A stretch of DNA of 51,166 nt from Bacillus pseudomycoides (lineage in GTDB: Bacteria; Bacillota; Bacilli; Bacillales; Bacillaceae_G): the NCBI RefSeq assembly GCF_002582035.1, contig NZ_NUQE01000006.1, positions 17,537 to 68,702 of the forward strand, written 5' to 3'. This document shows, piece by piece, positions 27,658 through 36,539 of this stretch (position 1 is the first letter of the stretch; the number at the start of each line of letters is the position of its first letter). The translations under genes were made by a program, and so were the position numbers. Under the pieces are notes generated by a model, which saw nothing but the letters and a program-made list of their open reading frames with translations, was not told the origin of the DNA and did no database searches.

Positions 27658-27673
27658 TGCAAGATATGTACCA
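27658..27673 (-). promoter_or_regulatory. sigma-54 (-24/-12) promoter
   Basis: Read on the minus strand: TGGTAC, five bases (ATATC), TTGCAT. Against TGGCAC-N5-TTGCW there is one mismatch and the invariant GG and GC are correctly spaced. It lies 90 bp upstream of the lipoyl-like gene, with a sigma-54 activator gene beginning about 180 bp away on the other strand. Confidence 0.72.
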
Positions 27674-27779
27674 ACTTAATTTCTTATGTGGAATTAAGAG
27701 TTAGTACTGAAAAAATCTTAATACGTGCAAAATTTTTCTTCTCCTTTAAAGATTTTTAACCCCAAAAACGCAAATTTTT

Positions 27780-27808
27780 TTGCATACTTGTAATAATTTT
27801 ATTAAAAT
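27780..27808 (+). promoter_or_regulatory. sigma-A promoter of the RocR-like gene
   Basis: TTGCAT, 17-nt spacer, TAAAAT, 46 bp before the start codon of the activator gene. Confidence 0.6.
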
Positions 27809-27854
27809 TAAGAAAAATCAATCTTCATAGGGTATAACAAGGAGAAGATAAAAG

Positions 27855-29270
27855 ATGTTCACAGAAGAAATCAATCTCAAAAAATTAGTCGAAATGAATA
27901 TGCTATACGAAACCTTACTCAATGAAATTGATATTGGGATTCACATGATTAACGAGGACAGTAAAACGATCATCTACAACCGCAAAATGATGGAAATTGA
28001 ATCAATGAATCGTAAGGAGGTACTATATAAAAATCTTTTAGAAGTATTTGCATTTGAAGAAAATCAAAACAGTACCCTTATAGAAGCACTAAAACTAGGA
28101 AAAGCGAGAAAAAATATAAAGCAAACTTATTTTAATAATAAAGGACAAGAGATTACAACAATTAATGATACCTTTCCCATAGTAGAAAATGGAAAAATAA
28201 AGGGCGCTATTGAAATAGTAAAAGAGGTTCCCCAAGTAAGGCAAACGAGTAAAGCGAGTGCTCTTCGAAGCTATAATACTAAATTTACCTTTGATCATAT
28301 AATAGGTAATTCTAAATCCATTCAATCAGTTATTGTAGAAGCAAAAAGAGTAACACGCACCTCTTCCTCTATACTTATCGTGGGAGAAACAGGAACCGGC
28401 AAAGAATTATTTGCACAAAGTATTCATAATGAAAGTCATCGTGCAGGGAAACCTTTTATCTCACAAAATTGTGCTGCTATACCTGAAACTCTAATGGAAA
28501 GTTTATTATTCGGCACAAACAAAGGAGCTTTTACAGGGGCAATAGATAAACCAGGTTTATTTGAAGAAGCACACGGGGGAACTTTATTATTAGATGAAAT
28601 TAACTCGTTAAGCCCAGCGCTTCAAGCTAAATTGTTGCGTGCGATACAAGATAAAACAATACGAAGAATCGGAGGAACACAAGAAAAAGAAGTAGACGTT
28701 CGAATCATAGCAACTATTAACGAAGATCCAATTGAAGCTATTACACACAACCGCTTACGAAAAGACCTATATTACAGATTAAGCGTTGTTACGTTATTTC
28801 TTCCGCCTTTAAGAAAGCGAAAAGAAGACATCTTACCCCTTCTTCGTAGCTTTATTGAAAAATATAATATGCAATTTAGCTTAAAAGTAAAAGGTATAGA
28901 TGACAACGTAAGAGACTTTTTCTATAAACACGATTGGCCTGGGAATATAAGAGAATTAGAACATATAATTGAAGGATCTATGAATTTAATAGAAGATGAG
29001 GAAATGATTACAACATTCCATATTCCAACACATTTTTACGAGCTAGCCAAAAATGAATTAAATATTCACCCTCCTCTAGCTAGGTGGGAGACAGATAACT
29101 CAGGTCACACATCTAGAACTTTAAAGAACACAATAAAAGAAATGGAAAAAGAATATATTATTCAAGTTCTTGGCGAACATAAAGGAAATATCTCACAGGC
29201 TGCAAAATACTTAGGGTTAAGTAGGCAAAATCTGCAATATCGATTAAAAAAATACAATCTAAACACGTAG
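27855..29270 (+). CDS. sigma-54-dependent transcriptional activator (RocR-like)
   Basis: This 471-aa protein has an N-terminal PAS-like sensor (about residues 15-125), a central AAA+ domain with Walker A (VGETGTGKE), the sigma-54 contact loop GAFTGA, and Walker B (GTLLLDEIN). A C-terminal Fis-type HTH follows (ISQAAKYLGLSRQNLQYRLKKY). It opens sigma-54 promoters by ATP hydrolysis. Architecture and length match RocR of B. subtilis, which responds to ornithine/citrulline, but the ligand here is unknown. The likely target is the -24/-12 promoter at 27658. Confidence 0.93.
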   Translation: MFTEEINLKKLVEMNMLYETLLNEIDIGIHMINEDSKTIIYNRKMMEIESMNRKEVLYKNLLEVFAFEENQNSTLIEALKLGKARKNIKQTYFNNKGQEITTINDTFPIVENGKIKGAIEIVKEVPQVRQTSKASALRSYNTKFTFDHIIGNSKSIQSVIVEAKRVTRTSSSILIVGETGTGKELFAQSIHNESHRAGKPFISQNCAAIPETLMESLLFGTNKGAFTGAIDKPGLFEEAHGGTLLLDEINSLSPALQAKLLRAIQDKTIRRIGGTQEKEVDVRIIATINEDPIEAITHNRLRKDLYYRLSVVTLFLPPLRKRKEDILPLLRSFIEKYNMQFSLKVKGIDDNVRDFFYKHDWPGNIRELEHIIEGSMNLIEDEEMITTFHIPTHFYELAKNELNIHPPLARWETDNSGHTSRTLKNTIKEMEKEYIIQVLGEHKGNISQAAKYLGLSRQNLQYRLKKYNLNT

Positions 29271-29308
29271 AGATTATCGATCTTTCATTAATCTATACGT
29301 GTTTAGAT
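29257..29308. repeat. 13-bp perfect inverted repeat at the end of the activator gene
   Basis: ATCTAAACACGTA (29257-29269) and TACGTGTTTAGAT (29296-29308) flank 26 bp. The left arm overlaps the last codons and stop of the activator gene. It may be a terminator or, given the gene it adjoins, an enhancer-type binding site. Confidence 0.6.
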
Positions 29309-29350
29309 ATATCACATGGATTTCTTTGAAGTCTCTATAAGTAGCAAATA

Positions 29351-29378
29351 AAGGGCGTTCTTAAAGAACGCCTTTTAT
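29351..29378 (-). terminator. terminator of the M20 peptidase gene
   Basis: GGCGTTCTT and AAGAACGCC pair tightly; runs of A and T flank it. Confidence 0.8.
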
Positions 29379-30649
29379 TTTTCTGTATGGCACCATTTAT
29401 AAATGAATGACAGGATTACTTTTGTAAACTCAACAAGCTGTTCTATCTCAACTTTTTCATTCACTGAGTGCGCTTCTTCTAACGTACCCGGCCCATAAAT
29501 CACTGCTGGAATATTAAATTCACTAAACCATCCTCCATCAGTTACTGTTGCAGACATATCAAGAATGGCACTGCGGTGTAATGTTGATTCATGTACAGCA
29601 GCAAGTTGTCGTACTGCTGGATGATCTTGATCAACTTCTAATGAAGGAAAGATTTCACCACGATCCACAATCATAGATTCCCCGCCCCATTTAAATTGTG
29701 GTGGATTTTCACGTAACCACGGATCAGCTGCCGCAAGTCTACCAATGTAATCTTCAATTTCCTCAATCACCTGTTGATGTGTTTCATTTGGATAGAAGTG
29801 TACCGTAATCCATAATCGGCATTCATCTGCAATAAATGCCGCATGACGCCCTCCTTCAATGACTGCTGGATTAATTGTCGTTGTCCCTACTGGATAACCT
29901 TCATATGTTTTCATAACAGCCCAGTGTCTTTCTAGCTCTTCCAATCCTTGTACAATTTTCATCATCTTTTCAATCGCACTTGCTCCGAACAAACGACCAC
30001 CGGCATGAATCATTTGTCTGCGCGTTGCATCATGGAATGTTTGCGGACTTTTCACAGTAATCCATCCTGTAATAACCCCGCCTTGGCCCTGCATATGTAA
30101 ATCACTTGTATCCACAACAACTGCAAAGTCAGCGTTATATCCACGCTTGCAACATTGAAGTGTTCCTGCTTCCCCTACTTCTTCTCCAATTACCGATTGA
30201 AAAATCAAGTCCCCAGGCAATTCAATACCAGCTTCTTGCAAAAGCTGAATGGCAAATAAGGCTCCAGCTAGTCCACCTTTCATATCAGCAGCGCCGCGGC
30301 CAACAAGCCAACCATCTTTAATAAAAGGTTCAAACGGTCCAGTTTCCCATGGTTCATCTGCTGAAACTTCTGCTACATCCATATGACCATTAATGATTAA
30401 GCTTTTGTGCGAGTCTCCTGCTGTCCCATTTTTCACTCCAACAATATTCGGATCATTTGGATATACGTCCCATTTATCAATTTTAAAATTACGCTTCGTT
30501 AAAAAATCAGCGACAAATTGCTGTGCCTCATTTGTATTTCTCGCTGGTGGTGCAGGAGTTTCAAAACGAATCAATGTTTTTGTCAATTCTAATAGTTCAT
30601 CTTTTCTTACATCTATTTGTTCTAGTAGCTTTGAAATCGTTTCATTCAT
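29375..30649 (-). CDS. M20 family deacylase (ArgE/DapE-like)
   Basis: This 424-aa metal-dependent amidohydrolase has the metal motifs IINGHMDVAEV (H-x-D, near residue 83), GRGAADMKGG, and GEEVGEAG with the catalytic and metal Glu residues. The family includes acetylornithine deacetylase and succinyl-diaminopimelate desuccinylase; in a catabolic setting it could cleave N-acyl amino acids. The start is ATG 30649 behind AAAGGGGA; the longer ORF to 30691 has no ribosome site. It is convergent with the RocR-like gene. Confidence 0.9.
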   Translation of the reverse strand: MNETISKLLEQIDVRKDELLELTKTLIRFETPAPPARNTNEAQQFVADFLTKRNFKIDKWDVYPNDPNIVGVKNGTAGDSHKSLIINGHMDVAEVSADEPWETGPFEPFIKDGWLVGRGAADMKGGLAGALFAIQLLQEAGIELPGDLIFQSVIGEEVGEAGTLQCCKRGYNADFAVVVDTSDLHMQGQGGVITGWITVKSPQTFHDATRRQMIHAGGRLFGASAIEKMMKIVQGLEELERHWAVMKTYEGYPVGTTTINPAVIEGGRHAAFIADECRLWITVHFYPNETHQQVIEEIEDYIGRLAAADPWLRENPPQFKWGGESMIVDRGEIFPSLEVDQDHPAVRQLAAVHESTLHRSAILDMSATVTDGGWFSEFNIPAVIYGPGTLEEAHSVNEKVEIEQLVEFTKVILSFIYKWCHTEK

Positions 30650-30766
30650 TGCAAATTCCCCTTTGCATGTATAGTAAATTTTTATTTTCACATAAACAAT
30701 TTAGTGTCTACAAACCTTCAACGATTTATATTTTTATTCTAAACCTTTATTTACAACCGAAACAAT

Positions 30767-30808
30767 AAAATCCCAGTAAGTGACTCCATTTACTTACTGG
30801 GATTTTTA
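30767..30808 (-). terminator. terminator of truA
   Basis: ATCCCAGTAAGT pairs with ACTTACTGGGAT-like bases around a 9-nt loop; T-run on the plus side and A/T-rich on the minus side. Confidence 0.7.
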
Positions 30809-30825
30809 TGTTCCTTATTATCCAA

Positions 30826-31563
30826 TTAAAAATCAACCTTCTCCAAATACAACCCGCTTGCATCAGCAAGACAATTGATTTGATTTCGTTGTTTCGCCTC
30901 TAAAATTTGTGGTATTGCTTCAGCGTCTAACTGGCCTAATCCAACTTCTATTAACGCTCCAACAATTTTTCTCACCATATTGTGAAGAAATCCGTTTCCG
31001 CTTACTCTAATTTGGATAAAGCCTTCTTCTTCAACGATATCAAGCTTATATACTTCTCGAACCATAGACTTTTTCTTAGATTTAGCATTTGAAAAAGCAG
31101 TAAAATCATGTGAACCGATTAAATATTGAGCTGCTTTTTTCATATGTTCAATATTTAATTTTTTCCCAACGTGCATGCTGTATTTTCGCATGAATGGATT
31201 TGTATGTTCTTCATTCCAAATCTTATATAAATACGTTTTCGCCTTCGAATTGTAGCGAGCATGGAAACGCTCTGGAACTAATTCCACATCAGTAATACTA
31301 ATATCATTTGGTAGGTATTGATTTAAGTACTTTTTAACTTTAGGCTCCGTTAAATTCTCATCAATCGTAAAATTAGCTACTTGATTAAGAGCATGTACAC
31401 CCGCATCTGTTCTGCTGCATCCAATGATTTCAATTTCTTTTCCGAGCATTTCAGATAATACACTCTCTATTTTTCCTTGAATAGTATTATCGTTATTACC
31501 AAGACGCTGCCAGCCCTTATAGCGTGCACCGTCATATTGAATTGTTAATCTATAGTTGTTCAT
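30826..31563 (-). CDS. truA: tRNA pseudouridine synthase A
   Basis: TruA makes pseudouridine at positions 38-40 of many tRNAs. The 245-aa protein has the catalytic motif GCSRTDAGVHAL (Asp near residue 52), the N-terminal LTIQYDGARYKGWQ and the C-terminal NGFLHNMVRKIVGALIEVG. B. cereus strains carry a second truA in the ribosomal-protein cluster, so this is probably the isolated paralogue. The ATG at 31563 has no convincing ribosome site, which is odd for this window. Confidence 0.93.
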   Translation of the reverse strand: MNNYRLTIQYDGARYKGWQRLGNNDNTIQGKIESVLSEMLGKEIEIIGCSRTDAGVHALNQVANFTIDENLTEPKVKKYLNQYLPNDISITDVELVPERFHARYNSKAKTYLYKIWNEEHTNPFMRKYSMHVGKKLNIEHMKKAAQYLIGSHDFTAFSNAKSKKKSMVREVYKLDIVEEEGFIQIRVSGNGFLHNMVRKIVGALIEVGLGQLDAEAIPQILEAKQRNQINCLADASGLYLEKVDF

Positions 31564-31781
31564 TGTTTTCTGCTATTAAAAACATAGACATTTGCCTATT
31601 CATGTTTTTATTAACAGACTCACCGCCTTTCTTTTTCCGTTACATAAGACAAAAAATCTTAAGCATTCTATGGTGTTTTTCATTATCGTCTTTCCATAGT
31701 AACACAAGACAGCTCCTTTAGTGTCTACTTCTGCCAATGTATTATGCGCCTAGCCTACAAAGACGTAATCTCTCTTCTAGT

Positions 31782-32780
31782 TCACGGGTGCCACCCACGT
31801 TCCTGCAAGAATTTCTGCAGCTCTTCTTCAGATGGTACGTTTTTCTCCCATTCTTCACACTCCTTTAAAAACTTCTCAGTATCGTGGGCAACAGACGGTT
31901 CCTTCTTCCGAAACCTTACTGTTGCTTCCTCTACTTCACTAAGCTTCGTGTACCCTTTTTCATGCCAATCTCGTAAAATCCCCTTCACGTAAAGTGAAAC
32001 TTCCATCAGTGGGGGTTTTCTTCCCCACTGATGGTTTGTTGAACCAATCGGGCTTTTACGGACAGTTGTCCCCCACCTACCTTCTTTGATTCTCTGTGAA
32101 TCTTAAGGTGGGGGCTTACTGCCCGTTAATGCGGGATAAGCAAGCGTCCGCTTGTTATTTTCATGGGCAATCTGGAGTGCTTTCAATACAAGTTCATCTG
32201 ACAGATCAACCATCCATGCATTCAGTTCCTCCGTCGTATACGGTGACAAGCTGCCAAAGTTTTGTTCATAAAACGTGAATACATTGCTATCCGAATCAAC
32301 TTTTCCAGCTGCTTCACAGCTTTCGGCGTCATCTTGTGGAGCAGCTTGAGACTCTTGGGCAGGCATGCCAAAATGCTCCAATAATAACGGAATGCTCAGA
32401 TCTTCCTCCAAACATTTTTGAAGAAACATATGTACAAATTTTTTGCTTTTTACAGTCTTTAACTCACGCAATACACATTTCTCGATGTTCGTGTTCGTAA
32501 CTGGGTTATAGCGCAACCAATTCTGAATGTATAACTCCTTCGTGTCTGCATCATATAGTATTTTTCCATAATCGATAAACCGCTGCAGCAACTTCTCGAC
32601 AGTCTCTCTGTTGTAACCTGTTTCCATCTCCGCCAAACGTTTTGGCAATGGATAAATACCGCATTGCGTAGTTTTAGAACAAGTCAACAAATATATATAA
32701 AAGTATCGCTCCTCAGGGGTTAAGTCCAATACAAAATCATCCTGCCAAAAATTCACCTGTACATTCCGATATACTGCCAT
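31782..32780 (-). pseudogene. DnaD-domain replication-type protein interrupted by bcr1
   Basis: The N-terminal part (start ATG 32780 behind GGGAGGA) begins MAVYRNVQVNFWQDDFVLDL, a winged-helix found in DnaD/phage replisome organisers. It runs through FYEQNFGSLSPYTTEEL and NNKRTLAY, then reads into bcr1 and stops at 32103. The remainder of the DnaD domain resumes as VKGILRDWHEKGYTKL and ends at 31782. Removing 147 bp (49 codons) of repeat restores one 283-aa frame across a single Tyr codon. As it stands the DnaD C-terminal helices are lost or separately translated. The disruption is evident in the sequence; whether the truncated product still works is unknown. Confidence 0.88.
31989..32140 (+). 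repeat. bcr1 repeat inserted inside the DnaD-type gene
   Basis: It begins GTAAAGTGAAACTTCC and ends GCGGGATAAG. Hairpin arms are intact (CCATCAGTGGGG and CCCCACTGATGG). Flanks are GTAAA and ATAAG, which differ at two of five positions. The host frame resumes exactly on both sides. Confidence 0.92.
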
Positions 32781-32880
32781 ATGTATTCCTCCCATCTTTA
32801 GCGGCAAATATGAAATTGCTGTTTCCTTAATAGATATAAAGATGAATGAGGAAATTTGGTAATTTAATTTTATAAAAAAT

Positions 32881-32935
32881 TACTACTACGGTTTTATTTC
32901 CTTCGATGTGATTCCTGTAGTAGTAGTGTTTTTTA
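32881..32935 (+). terminator. orphan terminator-like hairpin
   Basis: ACTACTAC and GTAGTAGTAGT pair around a long loop of about 27 nt and run into GTTTTTTATTTT on the plus strand. No plus-strand gene precedes it, so it may end an unannotated small RNA transcribed from 32808 onward, or be a relic. Confidence 0.45.
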
Positions 32936-32960
32936 TTTTGTTTTTGTAATGATTTATTAC

Positions 32961-33005
32961 TTGCAAGGGGCTTTTGATGGGCTTACAAGGGGTTTGTAAG
33001 GGGCT
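32961..33005. repeat. four phased G-tract repeats of about 11 bp
   Basis: TTGCAAGGGGCT, TTTGATGGGCT, TACAAGGGGTT and TGTAAGGGGCT follow one another, placing GGG tracts one helical turn apart. They lie 180 bp upstream of the DnaD-type gene. The rest of the 32808-33351 gap holds a one-mismatch DnaA-like 9-mer (TTATCTACA near 33165) and no gene. Confidence 0.6.
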
Positions 33006-33351
33006 ATTCATTGTGAATCGAAAGAATTTGGCTATCATTTAAGGAGCATTTGGAGTTATACAATTTTATGTGTCATTCTCTATATGTTACAAAATAAACC
33101 TGTCCAATCCACTTATCAAAACGGCTAATAACTAAGAGGAATTTTATAATCTTTTGGTTTATCTACAGGTTATTAACGCGTTCATCCGATTGGAAAAATC
33201 CAATTTCAACCAATTAAATACTATGAAATTTGGTAAAAAATAATGAAAATTTAAGAATAATAAGGTAAACTAATCAATGGTTTTATTTTACTAGTTTAAA
33301 ATCGGTTGACGTTGATACCGGGGTTATATTAGGTATGCGGAGGAATGATTT

Positions 33352-34800
33352 ATGGACAACAACACAGTAACTGAGTCAGTTGAAGAAATTGATAAAAAAC
33401 GGGTAAACTCAAACAAGCGTTTTAAAAATTGGAAGTTTATCACAACGGGTGTCATCGTTATGATTGTACTCCTAATTGCAGGAATTAGTTATTATCAGAC
33501 AACCCACTTCAATTCAAATGTTACGATTAATGACACAAAAGTCGGGGGTCTAACTGCTGATCAGGCAGTAAAGAAATTAAAAACATCTGTATTAGAAAAC
33601 AAAGTCTATGTCGGCCAACAACAAATTTTAGATGAAAAAGATACACAGATAGGATTTACAGATGAAGATCTGCCTAAAGTTAAGAAACTATTAAAAAGTC
33701 AGTGGACATTTTTCCCTTCCTCAAAGGAAAAAAATTATTGGCTGATACCCGAAAAAGCGGATCAATATCGAAGCGAAACGATGAAAAAACTTGTAGAAGA
33801 AAAGCTCTTATCTATAAATAAAAGTTTAAAAGCGCCGCAAGATGCTATGGCGAAGCTCGAACAGGGCAAAGTTGTTATTTCAAAAAGCGTTAACGGAGAA
33901 CAGTATGATGTTCCTAGTCTATTGAAGGATTACGACAAGCAGAAGTATAAAAGTGAAATCCATTTGAATCCTGTATACATACAGCCTATTAAAGAAAACG
34001 ATTCAATTGTAAAAAAAGAGGAGCAAATGCTACAGGATCTTCTTCAAGGGACCATTGATTATAAGGTACAAAATGAAGTTTATCCTTTAAAAGCTACGGA
34101 TCTAATTAAAAACGCCTCTATGTCAAAAGATATGAAGGTTACAATCGATCCGAGTGACATTAAGAACAAGCTTACTGAAATTAATAATTCTCAATCGACA
34201 TTAAATAAAGACTTCACATTTAAAACCCATTCTGGTTCGGTCATATCAGTAAAAGGACAAGGCTATGGCTGGGCAATAAATGTTGAAAAAGAAGCAAAAC
34301 GAATCCAAGAAGCCTTCGAAAAAGGGGAAAAATCGCTTTCTGCTTCTAATACTTACGGAAATGGCTGGAATAATGAAGGCATCGGTTATGAAACAACAGC
34401 GAATAATGGCATTGGAGACACGTATGCTGAAGTGTCAATTGCAGAACAGCAAATTTGGATTTACAAAGATGGAAAATTGGTAGTCACAACGGATGTAGTG
34501 ACTGGTAAACATAGCACCAATGAAGATACATCACCGGGAGTGTGGTACATCCTCTATAAACGATCACCGTACACACTCAAAGGCAGCGCAGTAGGTAAAC
34601 CCGACTATTCTGTTAAGGTAGATTACTGGGCTCCGTTTACAAACAGCGGACAAGGGTTCCACGATGCCGGCTGGCGGACAAACTGGGCAAAAGATGCCTA
34701 TTTAACGGCAGGTTCGGGCGGATGCGTCAACCTCCCTCCTAATGTTGCGAAAACCGTGTATGATAATCTTAGTACTTATGAACCGGTTGTTGTGTACTAG
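33352..34800 (+). CDS. L,D-transpeptidase with peptidoglycan-binding domain
   Basis: This 482-aa type II membrane protein has a TM segment at residues 28-46 (FITTGVIVMIVLLIAGISYY), one or two PG_binding_4-like repeats (about 55-220 and 225-340) and a C-terminal YkuD catalytic domain. The catalytic block is GFHDAGWR, then GSGGCVNLP with the nucleophilic Cys near residue 461. It forms 3-3 peptidoglycan cross-links or anchors proteins on the outer membrane face. The ATG follows GGAGG. It looks like the YkuD/VanW-associated group of accessory regions. Confidence 0.9.
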   Translation: MDNNTVTESVEEIDKKRVNSNKRFKNWKFITTGVIVMIVLLIAGISYYQTTHFNSNVTINDTKVGGLTADQAVKKLKTSVLENKVYVGQQQILDEKDTQIGFTDEDLPKVKKLLKSQWTFFPSSKEKNYWLIPEKADQYRSETMKKLVEEKLLSINKSLKAPQDAMAKLEQGKVVISKSVNGEQYDVPSLLKDYDKQKYKSEIHLNPVYIQPIKENDSIVKKEEQMLQDLLQGTIDYKVQNEVYPLKATDLIKNASMSKDMKVTIDPSDIKNKLTEINNSQSTLNKDFTFKTHSGSVISVKGQGYGWAINVEKEAKRIQEAFEKGEKSLSASNTYGNGWNNEGIGYETTANNGIGDTYAEVSIAEQQIWIYKDGKLVVTTDVVTGKHSTNEDTSPGVWYILYKRSPYTLKGSAVGKPDYSVKVDYWAPFTNSGQGFHDAGWRTNWAKDAYLTAGSGGCVNLPPNVAKTVYDNLSTYEPVVVY

Positions 34801-34837
34801 CAAAGAGCAGTATCTCAAGTATTTTCTTTATAACAAA

Positions 34838-34877
34838 AAAGAAGCAGGAAATCGTAAGTGATTTTCTGCTTCTTTTT
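34838..34877. terminator. terminator between the transpeptidase and CoA-transferase genes
   Basis: AGAAGCAG plus AAATC pairs with GATTT plus CTGCTTCT, and seven Ts follow; it can serve both convergent genes. Confidence 0.85.
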
Positions 34878-34897
34878 TTATTATTTATGATACGTAC

Positions 34898-36412
34898 CTA
34901 TACGGTTTCTACTGCCCTTTCAAGCATTGTTCCATTTTTAGCATAATTCGTATGCCAAGAAAAGGCTTTTTCTAAAACATGAGGAGTTTGTCCACCCCTT
35001 GTTTGTGCTTCTTCGTAATAAGCTCGTAGCTGACTACGATACATTGGATGTGCGCAATTCTCAATAATCAGTTCCACTCTTTCCCTTGGCGCCAGTCCCC
35101 TTAAGTCAGCATATCCCTGTTCGGTGACGATAACATCTACATCGTGTTCAGTATGGTCTACATGGGAAACGAAAGGAACGATACTTGAAATGTTACCACC
35201 TTTCGCAATGGATTTCGTAACAAAGATAGCTAGGCGTGCATTTCTTGCAAAATCACCAGAACCACCAATACCGTTCATCATGTTTGTACCTAAAACGTGA
35301 GTAGAATTAACATTTCCGTATATATCTAATTCTAAAGCAGTATTAATCGAGATTAATCCAAGGCGGCGAATAATTTCAGGATGATTGGAAATCTCTTGTG
35401 GGCGCATCATTAATTTGTTGCGATATTTTTCAAAGTTAGAAAATACCTGTTGCATTTTCTCTTCGGAAAGCGTGATGGAGCAGCAGGAAGCAAAACGTAC
35501 TTTCCCAGCATCTATAAGATCAAAGACTGCATCCTGCAATACCTCGGAATACACTTCTAAATCTTCAAACTCCGAATCTAACATTCCATGCAGCACTGCA
35601 TTGGCTACTGAACCAATTCCCGATTGTAATGGCGCTAAACTTTTCGTTAATCGGCCTACTTTTACTTCTTTTCGAAGGAACTCTATTAAATGCTGTGCCA
35701 TGATAACAGTTTCTTCATCTGGAGGAACAATCGTCGATGGCGAATCAAGTTGGTTCGTAAACACAATACCTTTCACTTTTTCAACATCAATTGGAATGCC
35801 GATATTTCCAATTCGATCATCCGATTTAACGAGTGGAATTGGAGGCCTTTCCCCTTGTTTTCCTGGTTCATATAAATCATGCAGCCCCTCTAGTTGTGTA
35901 GATTGAGCCATATTAATTTCAATAATAATGGACTTGGCATTTAGGGAAAACGCTAAGGAATTTCCAATTGAAGTGGTTGGAATAATCATTCCGTCCTCAG
36001 TTATCGCAACCGCTTCCAAAATAGCGACATCTATATCCATAACGTCAGCACGGAGTAACTCTGCTGTATGAGACAAGTGCTGATCCACGAATAAAAAGTC
36101 TCCCTTATTAATTCCCTTTCGCATGGTTGCATCCGCCTGGAAAGGCAATCTTTTTCCTAAAATTCCTGCTTCAGCAAATAATTTATCCACATCCGAGCCT
36201 AAGGAAGCTCCGGTATAGACATTTACTTTAAATGATTTATCATGCTTAACGCGGTTCACCAGCGCAAATGGGACTGCTTTCACATCACCTGCACGTGTAA
36301 ACCCACTTAAGCCTAACGTCATTCCACTTTGAATCCAGGAAGCCGCTTCTTCAGGTGTAACTACCCGGTCTTTTAGACGCTGGTCCCTGATTCTCTCCAA
36401 ATTATTCTCCAT
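34898..36412 (-). CDS. acetyl-CoA hydrolase/succinyl-CoA:acetate CoA-transferase family
   Basis: This 504-aa class I CoA-transferase has the N-terminal GMTLGLSGFTRAGDVKAVP, the catalytic Glu region VYSEVLQDAVFDLIDAGKV (near residue 290) and NMMNGIGGSGDFARNARLA. Members move CoA between succinyl-CoA or propionyl-CoA and acetate, bypassing succinyl-CoA synthetase. The ATG follows GAGAGGGA. A LytTR regulator gene lies 127 bp upstream on the same strand, suggesting dedicated regulation. Confidence 0.9.
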   Translation of the reverse strand: MENNLERIRDQRLKDRVVTPEEAASWIQSGMTLGLSGFTRAGDVKAVPFALVNRVKHDKSFKVNVYTGASLGSDVDKLFAEAGILGKRLPFQADATMRKGINKGDFLFVDQHLSHTAELLRADVMDIDVAILEAVAITEDGMIIPTTSIGNSLAFSLNAKSIIIEINMAQSTQLEGLHDLYEPGKQGERPPIPLVKSDDRIGNIGIPIDVEKVKGIVFTNQLDSPSTIVPPDEETVIMAQHLIEFLRKEVKVGRLTKSLAPLQSGIGSVANAVLHGMLDSEFEDLEVYSEVLQDAVFDLIDAGKVRFASCCSITLSEEKMQQVFSNFEKYRNKLMMRPQEISNHPEIIRRLGLISINTALELDIYGNVNSTHVLGTNMMNGIGGSGDFARNARLAIFVTKSIAKGGNISSIVPFVSHVDHTEHDVDVIVTEQGYADLRGLAPRERVELIIENCAHPMYRSQLRAYYEEAQTRGGQTPHVLEKAFSWHTNYAKNGTMLERAVETV

Positions 36413-36539
36413 AATGAATCCCTCTCTTAATGAATAGTCATAATTATTTTACACATTAACACTATCAAAATAGGGATTTTTGTATACAATGCCGAAAATT
36501 CAGATAAAATAGCAAATCTAGGTTCTAAAGCAGAAAAAT

